Program-made: the position numbers and the translations under genes
Shown here: positions 1 to 5,843 of the stretch, piece after piece
How the letters are laid out: the number at the start of each line of letters is the position of its first letter
Position numbering within the stretch: the stretch's first letter is position 1
The notes under the pieces: generated by a model
The model's database searches: none
Seen by the model: only the letters and a program-made list of their open reading frames with translations
Told to the model about the DNA's origin: nothing
Assembly (NCBI GenBank): GCA_002327405.1
Contig: DCVO01000083.1
Coordinates: forward strand, 22,073 to 34,756
Direction of reading: 5' to 3'
Length of the DNA stretch: 12,684 nucleotides
Source of the DNA: Thiobacillus sp. UBA2186
GTDB taxonomy: Bacteria > Pseudomonadota > Gammaproteobacteria > Burkholderiales > Thiobacillaceae

Positions 1-671
1 TGCGGCAGGTAGTTCGCCACCATCACGGTGTGGCCGTCGGAAGACACCGCAAGGTTGCGGGTGTTGAGGCCGGCGCGAATCTCGGCCACCGGCTTCAGGT
101 TCCACAGGTCGTACTTGGTGACCCAGCCGTCGCGCGAGGCCCAGTACACGTAGCGCCCCTCGAAGGTGAACTTGGGCCCGCCGTGCAGGGCGAAGCGCGT
201 GGGGAAGCGATGGATGACTTCGAGCTTGTCGCCATCCAGCACGGAGATGTGGTTGTCGCCCGCCTCCACCACCAGGAAGACGTTGAGGTGGTCGGCCTTG
301 AACACGGGCTTGTCCTGGAAGCCGGCCGTGTCGAACTTTATCTGCGAAGCCTTGATATCAGCGTCTGTCCAGGCAGGCGGCGGGGCGAGCGGCTGGTAGA
401 TCCAGTCGGCGAGCTGTTTGATTTCCTCGGCGGAAAGCTTGCCCGCGTAGCCCGGCATCCGGGTGGCGACGCGGCCGTGAGTGATGACTTCCATGGCCTC
501 GGATTTTTTCAGGCGCGCGAGCGATTCCGGCAGAAGCGCCGGCCCCATGGCGCCCATGCGGTTCTCGCCATGGCAGGCGAGGCAATGGGTCTGGTAGTTT
601 TCTTCGGCCGTTGGCGCAGCGAGGAGTGCGGCGGGAACCAGCAACATGCCCAGCAACAAGGTGCGTAACAT
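1..671 (-). CDS. nirN: NirN, cytochrome c / d1-propeller protein of heme d1 synthesis (3' end beyond window)
   Basis: Only the first 223 residues are visible; the frame is open to the left edge. The protein starts with a signal peptide (hydrophobic residues 5-18, likely cleaved near residue 19), so it is periplasmic. A class I cytochrome c domain follows, with a C30-LA-C33-H34 heme c site and a probable Met ligand at M72 in RMPGYAG. From about residue 110 the sequence becomes the d1-type beta-propeller shared with NirS and NirF (HISVLDGDKLEVIHRF, then YDLWNLKPVAEI). In Pseudomonas NirN oxidises dihydro-heme d1 to heme d1, the last step, and is about 490 residues long, so roughly half is seen. 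It lies 33 bases after nirJ, with a repeat in the gap and no strong ribosome site. The cytochrome domain rules out NirF. A second nirS is less likely because the N-terminus lacks the NirS-type region. Confidence 0.88.
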   Translation of the reverse strand, partial: MLRTLLLGMLLVPAALLAAPTAEENYQTHCLACHGENRMGAMGPALLPESLARLKKSEAMEVITHGRVATRMPGYAGKLSAEEIKQLADWIYQPLAPPPAWTDADIKASQIKFDTAGFQDKPVFKADHLNVFLVVEAGDNHISVLDGDKLEVIHRFPTRFALHGGPKFTFEGRYVYWASRDGWVTKYDLWNLKPVAEIRAGLNTRNLAVSSDGHTVMVANYLP

Positions 672-701
672 TTCAGGTCTCAAGATAAACGAACGATTTC
701 G

Positions 702-737
702 CCCTCACCCCTGGCCCCTCTCCCCGAGGGAGAGGGG
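702..737. repeat. Dispersed palindromic repeat, family 1, copy at the nirJ 3' end
   Basis: A CCCTCACCCC lead is followed by a perfect 10-base stem, CCCCTCTCCC (715-724) and GGGAGAGGGG (728-737), with loop CGA. The same design and orientation recurs at 3037-3069. The nirJ stop codon (705-707) falls inside the lead, so the last residues of NirJ are repeat-encoded. As RNA the hairpin would form at the end of the nirJ message. Confidence 0.85.
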
Positions 738-1973
738 AATATTGATCGGTATGCCGAGTCCGATCTCGTCGTCGTCGAGATAGCAGCCCGGGTCCTCTGC
801 CCAGGGGTCGCCGCTCATCTGGTGCGCGCGCACCCGCGTGTTGCCGCCACAGATGCCCTGGTAGGCACAGGCGGCACAGCGGCCTTTCAGCGGGCGCGGG
901 TGCTGCTTCAAGCCGGCCATGATGGGATCGCGCGTGTCCTGCCAGATTTCCGAGAACGGCCGCTCGCGCACGTTGCCCAGGGTGTAGTGCCACCAGAAGG
1001 TATCGGGATGGACGTTGCCAAGGTTGTCGATGTTGGCGATGTTGACGCCCGAGGAGTTGCCGCCCCACTGGGACAGTTTCTGGCGCAAGTGTTCGGCCTT
1101 GTCCGGGAAACGTTCGCGCGCCCAGTTGAGCAGGTAGACGCCGTCGGCGTCGTTGTTGCCGGTGACGAACTCGCGCGGCTCGCCCGCCTTGAGATGCTTG
1201 AGGCAGGTGTCGAACAGCAGGTCCATGGCCTGGCGCGTGGTGGCGAAATGCGCATCGGCGCTGTTGTCCCTCCCCCCGCCCGCTGTCGCTCGCTGCCCCC
1301 CAAGGGGTTCGCCCGACTTGGGGCGGCCCTGCGTCAGGCTCACACGATTGCGGTTTCCGCGCCCGCCGTAGTTGAGGTGCGAAAGATAGAACTTCTCCAC
1401 CTTCTCGGCTTCCATCAGATCGAGTAGTCCGGGAAGATCGTGGGCATTGTCCTGGGTAAGCGTGAAGCGCAGGCCGACCTTGATGCCGGCATCGATGCAC
1501 AGGCGGATGCCGGCGAGCGAGGCGTCGAAGGCGCCCTCCTTGCGGCGGAAGCGGTCGTGGGTTTCGTTGAGGCCGTCCAGGCTCACGCCCACGTAGTCGA
1601 AGCCCACGGCGGCGATGGCGTCGATGTTGCTCTCGTCGATCAGCGTGCCGTTGGAGGACAGCCCGACGTAGAAGCCCATGTCCTTGGCGCGCTTGGCAAT
1701 ATCGAAAATATCGGGGCGCAACAGCGGCTCGCCGCCGGAGAGGATCAGCACCGGCACGCGGAACTGCTTGAGATCGTCCATGACCGTATAGATTTCGGCG
1801 GTGGACAGCTCGCCGGGGAAATCCTTGTCGGCGGAAATCGAATAGCAGTGCTTGCAGGTCAGGTTGCAGCGGCGGATGAGGTTCCAGATCACCACCGGGC
1901 CGGGCGGATTTCTTTTCGGGCCGATGGGCGTGGGGTTCAGCAGCTCCTGCATGTACTGGGTGATACGGAACAC
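705..1973 (-). CDS. nirJ: NirJ, radical SAM enzyme of heme d1 biosynthesis
   Basis: NirJ acts after siroheme decarboxylation and is thought to replace the two propionate side chains of 12,18-didecarboxysiroheme with oxo groups. The radical-SAM cluster motif is C36-NLT-C40-KH-C43, followed by the SAM-binding SGGEPL at 79-84. The C-terminus has a second cysteine set (C366, C369, C375, C397) typical of SPASM-like auxiliary clusters. The start is a GTG one base after the nirH stop, with a GGAGG site 8 bases upstream (1982-1986), so the two are translated together. At 422 residues it is longer than the usual ~390. The excess is explained by a 27-residue repeat-encoded insert at 211-237, between RGNRNR and SADAHF, and by a repeat-encoded tail (about residues 412-422). 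All catalytic motifs are intact, so it is probably functional. Confidence 0.93.
   Translation of the reverse strand: MFRITQYMQELLNPTPIGPKRNPPGPVVIWNLIRRCNLTCKHCYSISADKDFPGELSTAEIYTVMDDLKQFRVPVLILSGGEPLLRPDIFDIAKRAKDMGFYVGLSSNGTLIDESNIDAIAAVGFDYVGVSLDGLNETHDRFRRKEGAFDASLAGIRLCIDAGIKVGLRFTLTQDNAHDLPGLLDLMEAEKVEKFYLSHLNYGGRGNRNRVSLTQGRPKSGEPLGGQRATAGGGRDNSADAHFATTRQAMDLLFDTCLKHLKAGEPREFVTGNNDADGVYLLNWARERFPDKAEHLRQKLSQWGGNSSGVNIANIDNLGNVHPDTFWWHYTLGNVRERPFSEIWQDTRDPIMAGLKQHPRPLKGRCAACAYQGICGGNTRVRAHQMSGDPWAEDPGCYLDDDEIGLGIPINIPLSLGERGQG
1263..1343. repeat. GC-rich palindromic repeat inserted in frame within nirJ
   Basis: The 81 bases encode NirJ residues 211-237, a low-complexity Gly/Arg-rich stretch that interrupts an otherwise continuous NirJ sequence. 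The core is an inverted repeat, CCCCAAG (1298-1304) and CTTGGGG (1317-1323), flanked by a C/G-rich tract. It resembles intergenic repeats I remember from betaproteobacterial genomes, but no second copy occurs in this window. The exact ends are estimated from where NirJ-like sequence stops and resumes. Confidence 0.7.
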
Positions 1974-1974
1974 C

Positions 1975-2481
1975 TCACTGTCCTCCGCCGATGCGCAAGC
2001 CGGTCTTTTTCAGGATGCGGCTGCTGTAAAGAATATCCTTGCCCTTGCAGGCGGTGCCCAAAATCACGGCAATCTCTGCGGCCATGGCTTCCACTTCCTC
2101 GCGGCTTTTGGCGTGCACCATGGCGAACAGGTTGTAAGGCCACAGCGGCAGCCGGCGCGGGCGGCGATAGCAGTGGCTGACGAAGGCCAGTTGGCCGACG
2201 ATTTCGCCCAGCCTGTCGACCTCGGCATCGGCGACGTCCCACACCGTCATGCCGTTGGCCTTGTAGCCGAGGGCGTAGTGATTGGGCACGGCGCCGATGC
2301 GGCGGATGATGCCCAGGTCCAGCATGCGCTGCATGCGTTGCATCACCTCCTCCGCCGATACGCCGATCACTTCCGCCAGCGCATGATAGGGCTGCGGCAC
2401 CAGCGGCAGGCTGCCCTGGGTCGCACGGATGAGCGCGAGGTCGACAGCGTCCGGCAGGAAAAGCGGCTCGGGTGCATTCAT
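1975..2481 (-). CDS. nirH: NirH, siroheme decarboxylase subunit
   Basis: This is one of the Lrp/AsnC-like proteins that remove the acetate carboxyl groups at C12 and C18 of siroheme in the cytoplasm. An N-terminal winged-helix segment (about 12-65, with LGIIRRIGAVPNH) precedes an Lrp-type alpha/beta domain carrying the family signature CYRRPRRLPLWPYNLFAMVH at 104-123. That signature is the NirL/NirH type, as opposed to the HNY-REHA-N-WFV type of NirD/NirG, and gene order (G-H-J) points to NirH. I chose the ATG at 2481 (168 residues) because GGGAG lies 5 bases upstream. A GTG at 2502 would add 7 residues and overlap nirG by 8 bases. NirJ begins one base after its stop. Confidence 0.9.
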   Translation of the reverse strand: MNAPEPLFLPDAVDLALIRATQGSLPLVPQPYHALAEVIGVSAEEVMQRMQRMLDLGIIRRIGAVPNHYALGYKANGMTVWDVADAEVDRLGEIVGQLAFVSHCYRRPRRLPLWPYNLFAMVHAKSREEVEAMAAEIAVILGTACKGKDILYSSRILKKTGLRIGGGQ

Positions 2482-2494
2482 GTTGACTCCCGCT

Positions 2495-2944
2495 TCAAAC
2501 ACTCAGTTTTAATTCCACAAAGAACTCGCGTTCCTTGGGAAAGCGGTACACGGGCTGGCCGGTCAGCTTTTCGATGCGGGCGAAAGCGGCTTCCACGCTT
2601 CCCGCCCTATCGGCCGAGCCGACAAACCACATGTTGAGCGCATGCTCGCGCCGGTAGTTATGGGCAATCTCCCTTTGCGCGTTGACGATTTCCGCGACCG
2701 CTTCGTATTCATCCTCCGGCACCGCCATCGCCGCCAGCACGGCGGTGCCGCCCAGTCGATCGGCGTTGAACAGCGGGCCGAAGCGCGAGAGCGCACCGCC
2801 CTGCACCAGCCTGTTGATGCGCTCGATCAGTTCGTCCTCGCTGATGCCGAGCGATTCCGCCGCTTGCGCATAAGGCCGCTCGCACACGGGAAAGCCGCCC
2901 TGCAGGCGGTTGATGATCGAGCGGTCGGTGACGTCGAGTTCCAT
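2495..2944 (-). CDS. nirG: NirG, siroheme decarboxylase subunit
   Basis: A 149-residue Lrp/AsnC-like protein, part of the NirDLGH siroheme decarboxylase. The N-terminal winged-helix region includes LVQGGALSRFGPLFNADRLG at 47-66, and the C-terminal domain carries HNYRREHALNMWFV at 95-108. This is the NirD/NirG form of the signature, with the His and Arg residues associated with substrate binding and catalysis in this family. It stands 209 bases after nirDL, an unusually wide gap for this operon and one filled with repeats. No strong Shine-Dalgarno precedes the ATG at 2944, so its translation may be weaker than that of nirH. NirG rather than NirD is assigned because a fused nirDL lies upstream and nirH follows directly. 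Confidence 0.9.
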   Translation of the reverse strand: MELDVTDRSIINRLQGGFPVCERPYAQAAESLGISEDELIERINRLVQGGALSRFGPLFNADRLGGTAVLAAMAVPEDEYEAVAEIVNAQREIAHNYRREHALNMWFVGSADRAGSVEAAFARIEKLTGQPVYRFPKEREFFVELKLSV

Positions 2945-2977
2945 GTTTATTTATCCGAAACGAGTAAACCTGGTTTC

Positions 2978-3028
2978 AACTGGATTGCCACGTCGGCTTC
3001 GCCTCCTCGCAATGACGTCATCGCGAGG
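2978..3028. repeat. Dispersed repeat, family 2, one copy plus truncated inverted partner
   Basis: Bases 2978-3017 run from AACTGGATTGCCACGTCGG to CTCGCAATGACG and match the unit at 5771-5808 in the same orientation with few differences. The next bases, GTCATCGCGAGG, look like the beginning of an inverted second unit (compare GTCATTGCGAGG at 5711-5722), giving the palindrome ATGACGTCAT at the junction. It resembles a repeat widespread in proteobacterial genomes whose translation gives peptides like LLRRSCLLAMT. Confidence 0.8.
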
Positions 3029-3036
3029 CCCGCGCG

Positions 3037-3069
3037 CCCTCACCCCAACCCTCTCCCCAAGGGAGAGGG
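3037..3069. repeat. Dispersed palindromic repeat, family 1, copy between nirDL and nirG
   Basis: After the CCCTCACCCC lead comes a perfect 9-base stem, CCCTCTCCC (3049-3057) and GGGAGAGGG (3061-3069), with loop CAA. It matches the copy at 702-737. It could form a stable hairpin in the nir message. Confidence 0.85.
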
Positions 3070-3153
3070 CGCAAACGCCGGGCCCAAGCCGATATAACGT
3101 GACGATCCAGAGTGTTTCAAGTCATCTGTTTCCATTCAATAAAGCTTGGGCTT

Positions 3154-4206
3154 TCAGGCTGCTCTAGCGAAACCTGCATACCTTGCCCCGCACTGCTTGA
3201 AGCGGCGCAGCGAAAACAGCGGCTGGAAGGGAATGCCTTCCAGCCCCAGTTCGGCGCGCAGGCGCTCGATTTCTGCCAGTACGGCCTGGCGGTTGCGCCC
3301 GTGCACCATGGAGAACAGGTTGTAGGGCCATTCCGGCAGCACGCGCGGACGCCGGTAGCACAAGGTCACGCTGGGCTGCGCGCCCAGTCTGCGTCCCATG
3401 TCCTCGACTTGATCGTCGGGCACGTCCCACACCACCATGGCATTGGCGGTATAGCCAAGCTCCCGGTGGCGCACCACCACGCCCAGGCGGCGGATCACGC
3501 CCAGGTCAATCAGGCACTGCAGGCGGTGGCGGGCTTCGGCTTCGCCCAGCCCCGCCTTCGCCGCCAGTTCGGCAAAGGGACGGTGGACCAGCGCCACGCC
3601 ACCTTCCAGGGCGGCGGCCAGGGCATAGTCGGCCGAGGCAAGCTGGCGGCGCAGGCTCTCCGCCGTTTCAGGCCGGCCGGCATCGTTCAGGTGAGGGCCG
3701 GGCATTTGCCGATCCCTGATCCCCGATACCTGATTCCCGGCGAGATCGAAGCCGAGGTCGATGTGGTAGTCCGCCAGCATGGGCAGGTCCAGCGGCTTGC
3801 AGCCGGTCTGCCGGTGGATGCCGGCCAGCACTTCGGCCACGCGCTCGTGCGTCGGCGCAGTCACCACGAACCACAGGTTGTAGGCATGTTCGCGCTCGTA
3901 GTTGTGGTTGACCTCGGGACAGGCATCGATGCTTTGTGCCACCGCCTCGATGCGCGCCTCCGGCACCGACACGGCGGCCAGCGTGCTCCAGCCCAGCACG
4001 TGCGGGCGGAACACGGCGCCTATCCGGGAGATGTGGCCTCTTGCCATGAGATCGCCCAGACCCGCGATCACCTCCGCCTCGCTGCAGCCAAGTTCCTGGG
4101 CCATGGCGGCATAGGGATGCTCGGTGAGCGGCAGATTGCGCTGCCAGTCGTTGAGCAGGCGGAATTCGAGGTCGCTCAGCGCTGTCTCCATGATCTCCTC
4201 TTTCAT
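3154..4206 (-). CDS. nirDL: NirDL, fused siroheme decarboxylase
   Basis: A 350-residue fusion of two Lrp/AsnC-like units that are separate genes in Pseudomonas. Residues 1-155 are NirD, with HNYEREHAYNLWFV at 101-114 and the typical end YHIDLGFDL. Residues ~185-350 are NirL, with CYRRPRVLPEWPYNLFSMVH at 283-302. Together with NirG and NirH it should convert siroheme to 12,18-didecarboxysiroheme. Fused NirDL proteins are known in other denitrifiers. The linker (about 156-184) is encoded partly by a heptamer array, and M168 within it (ATG at 3705) could serve as a separate nirL start. The ATG at 4206 overlaps the nirF stop by ATGA. M6 at 4191, with GAGG 5 bases upstream, is an equally good start. 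Confidence 0.92.
   Translation of the reverse strand: MKEEIMETALSDLEFRLLNDWQRNLPLTEHPYAAMAQELGCSEAEVIAGLGDLMARGHISRIGAVFRPHVLGWSTLAAVSVPEARIEAVAQSIDACPEVNHNYEREHAYNLWFVVTAPTHERVAEVLAGIHRQTGCKPLDLPMLADYHIDLGFDLAGNQVSGIRDRQMPGPHLNDAGRPETAESLRRQLASADYALAAALEGGVALVHRPFAELAAKAGLGEAEARHRLQCLIDLGVIRRLGVVVRHRELGYTANAMVVWDVPDDQVEDMGRRLGAQPSVTLCYRRPRVLPEWPYNLFSMVHGRNRQAVLAEIERLRAELGLEGIPFQPLFSLRRFKQCGARYAGFARAA
3711..3738. repeat. Degenerate tandem heptamer array in the NirD-NirL linker
   Basis: Four consecutive 7-base units, GATCCCT, GATCCCC, GATACCT and GATTCCC, encode the linker residues around NQVSGIRDR on the minus strand. A unit length of 7 is not a multiple of 3, so gain or loss of one unit would break the fusion frame. 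Confidence 0.75.
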
Positions 4207-5402
4207 AATCCCAGCCGGTGCGCGCGCGCGGTGAAGAAAATGCCGCTCGGTTCATGGGCGGCGATTTCGCCGAGCTTGGCAAAGTTCGCCGTGTCGTAGA
4301 TGTCGATGCGGTTGGCGTCGCGCACGGACACCCACACCTGCTCGCCGCGCGGGGTGAACTCCATGTGCAGCACCGCCTTGCCGGGTTTCAGGGTGTGCAC
4401 GATCCGGCGGCTGGGCACGTCGATCACCTGTACCGTGTCGTAGTTCGGGAAGGCGAAGTTGACCCACAGCCGGCGCCCGTCCGGCTGCGCCATGACGAAT
4501 ACGGGCTGGCCGGCCACCGCCATGCTGCCGACTTTCTGCCAACTGGAAATGTCGACGATCACCACCTCATGCCGCCCCACGCCGGGAATGAAGGCAAGGT
4601 TGCCGGATACCGCCCAGGTTTCCAGATGCGGCATCTTGTACACCGGCAGTTTCTCTTCGCCCTTGCCGTAGTCGCTCATGACCCGCTTCACGCCCGCATC
4701 CGGATTCCACAAATCCAGCACCGCAAGCCCGTCCTCGCCGAACAGCCCGGCCACGTACCAGCGCCCGTCCGGCGTGACCAGGGCATCGTAGGGTTCCCGC
4801 CCGATGTTCGCATAGCGGGTGATTTTGGGCTGGGCGGGATGGTCGGCGAGTTCGGCCATCCAGATTTCGCCGGCGTCGAACAGGCTGAAGACGAAGCGGT
4901 TGCCCGGCGCGTCCTCGATGCCGACCACCTTCGAAGGCTTGCCGGTCGCCTGCGAATTGGCGGGAATGTCGGCCACCAGTTCCAGCGTCTCGCTGGAAAA
5001 GATCTTCACGCCGCCCGGCGTGTAATTGGCGGCGGCGATGAAGCGGCCATCCTGCGAAATGGCGCCGCCGATGGAATTGCCCGACTGGATCACGCGCTTG
5101 ACGACCTTGCCGGTAAGCACGTCGACCTTGGTGAGGCCGCCGTCGCGCCCGAACACGAAGGCGTAGCGCGCATCGCGCGAGAACACCGCCGAGGCGTGCG
5201 AAAGATCGCCCAGGCCCTCGATGCGGCCGAGGCTGCTTTTGCTGGAGGTGTCGAGCCACTGCAGGCTGCCCTGGGCGCGCTCCACCGCGATGCCGAGGTC
5301 GCCGCTGCCTCTGAGCGGTCCGGTTCCGGACGTATCGGCTGCATGTGCCGCAACTGAAAACAGCAGGCAGGCTGCTGACAGGAGCTTGCTACTTTGGCGC
5401 AT
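4203..5402 (-). CDS. nirF: NirF, periplasmic heme d1 biosynthesis protein
   Basis: NirF is a d1-type beta-propeller protein required for heme d1 formation in the periplasm, before or together with NirN; its exact reaction is unsettled. From the ATG at 5402 the product is 399 residues, close to the ~390 usual for the family. It has a signal peptide (hydrophobic 11-19, cleavage near AHA-AD at 19-22) and propeller repeats such as YAFVFGRDGGLTKVDVLTG. H69 in LGDLSHAS matches the region of the histidine reported as essential in Pseudomonas NirF. The end, PSGIFFTARAHRLGL, is typical of NirF. I chose 5402 over an upstream ATG at 5444 because GGAAGGG lies 7 bases before it and the signal peptide then starts correctly. 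It overlaps nirC by 14 bases. It lacks a cytochrome domain, which separates it from NirN and NirS. Confidence 0.93.
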   Translation of the reverse strand: MRQSSKLLSAACLLFSVAAHAADTSGTGPLRGSGDLGIAVERAQGSLQWLDTSSKSSLGRIEGLGDLSHASAVFSRDARYAFVFGRDGGLTKVDVLTGKVVKRVIQSGNSIGGAISQDGRFIAAANYTPGGVKIFSSETLELVADIPANSQATGKPSKVVGIEDAPGNRFVFSLFDAGEIWMAELADHPAQPKITRYANIGREPYDALVTPDGRWYVAGLFGEDGLAVLDLWNPDAGVKRVMSDYGKGEEKLPVYKMPHLETWAVSGNLAFIPGVGRHEVVIVDISSWQKVGSMAVAGQPVFVMAQPDGRRLWVNFAFPNYDTVQVIDVPSRRIVHTLKPGKAVLHMEFTPRGEQVWVSVRDANRIDIYDTANFAKLGEIAAHEPSGIFFTARAHRLGL

Positions 5403-5715
5403 CGAGCAACCCTTCCTGCAGCGCCCGCACGATCCAGTGCGCATCCTGCTCGCCGAGATACGGCTTCCAGCCAGGCATGGCGCTGCCGGGAATACCGTCC
5501 AGAATGATAGCCACCATCAAGTCCACCGGTCTGTCTCTCATCGTTTCGGCAGTCAGGGGCGAGCCCAGCCCGCCGGTCAGGCGCAGGCCGTGGCAGAAGC
5601 CGCATTCCTGGCGCACGAAACGCGCCAGTTCGCGCTGCCTGTCCGGGCTGGGAACCGCATCCGCGGCAAGCGCACTCCCCTGCGCCAGCCACGCCAGCAA
5701 GGCCATTTTCGTCAT
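5389..5715 (-). CDS. nirC: NirC, small periplasmic cytochrome c
   Basis: A 108-residue monoheme cytochrome c with a short signal peptide (residues 4-17, cleavage near ALA-AD at 17-19). The heme site is C38-GF-C41-H42 and the likely Met ligand is M80 in SAMPGW. NirC (cytochrome c55X) is encoded after nirS in many denitrifiers and is thought to carry electrons for heme d1 maturation or to NirS. The frame stays open to 5829, but the upstream 33 or so residues are the translation of a dispersed repeat, so I place the start at 5715, with 5706 as an alternative. Neither ATG has a Shine-Dalgarno; the bases before it are pyrimidine-rich. The start codon at 5715 itself lies in the outer edge of the repeat, which suggests the original leader was replaced. 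Confidence 0.82.
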   Translation of the reverse strand: MTKMALLAWLAQGSALAADAVPSPDRQRELARFVRQECGFCHGLRLTGGLGSPLTAETMRDRPVDLMVAIILDGIPGSAMPGWKPYLGEQDAHWIVRALQEGLLDAPK

Positions 5716-5808
5716 TGCGAGGAGGCAAGACCGACGAAGCAATCCAGTCAAATAAGGCTTAGCCCAGTTGAACTGGATCGCCACGTCGCTGCGCTCCTTG
5801 CGATGACG
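5710..5808. repeat. Inverted pair of family 2 repeats between nirS and nirC
   Basis: Unit A (5710-5748) begins CGTCATTGCGAGGAGGC and ends AAGCAATCCAGT. Unit B (5771-5808) begins AACTGGATCGCCACGTCG and ends CTTGCGATGACG, and is the reverse complement of the same element. Together they form an imperfect ~99-base palindrome with a 22-base centre. It starts 36 bases after the nirS stop and covers the nirC start codon. In RNA it would fold into a long stem that could separate nirS expression from the downstream genes. Confidence 0.85.
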
Positions 5809-5843
5809 GAATGAATCGGCGCTATCCAAGCCGGCCGTTCCGC

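Larger units (their letters stand above)
2945..3153. other. Repeat-filled gap between nirDL and nirG
   Basis: These 209 bases hold no gene I can support. They contain a copy of the family 2 repeat with a truncated inverted partner (2978-3028) and a family 1 hairpin (3037-3069). The remaining part (3070-3153) shows no promoter or ribosome site that I recognise. Short frames across it are low-complexity translations of the repeats. Confidence 0.7.

Noticed and set aside
3112..4299. Long plus-strand open frame (395 codons) opposite nirDL
   Set aside because: It is a shadow of nirDL with low-complexity His/Gln/Ala-rich translation and no recognisable domain.
4218..5357. Plus-strand open frame (379 codons) opposite nirF
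   Set aside because: It mirrors nirF and has no domain or ribosome site.
5364..5402. Lipoprotein signal in NirF (LSAAC at residues 8-12)
   Set aside because: The residue at -3 is Ser and the hydrophobic stretch before the Cys is too short; AHA-AD is a better ordinary cleavage site.
5716..5829. N-terminal extension of NirC up to 5829
   Set aside because: The residues are the translation of the inverted repeat pair and precede the signal peptide.
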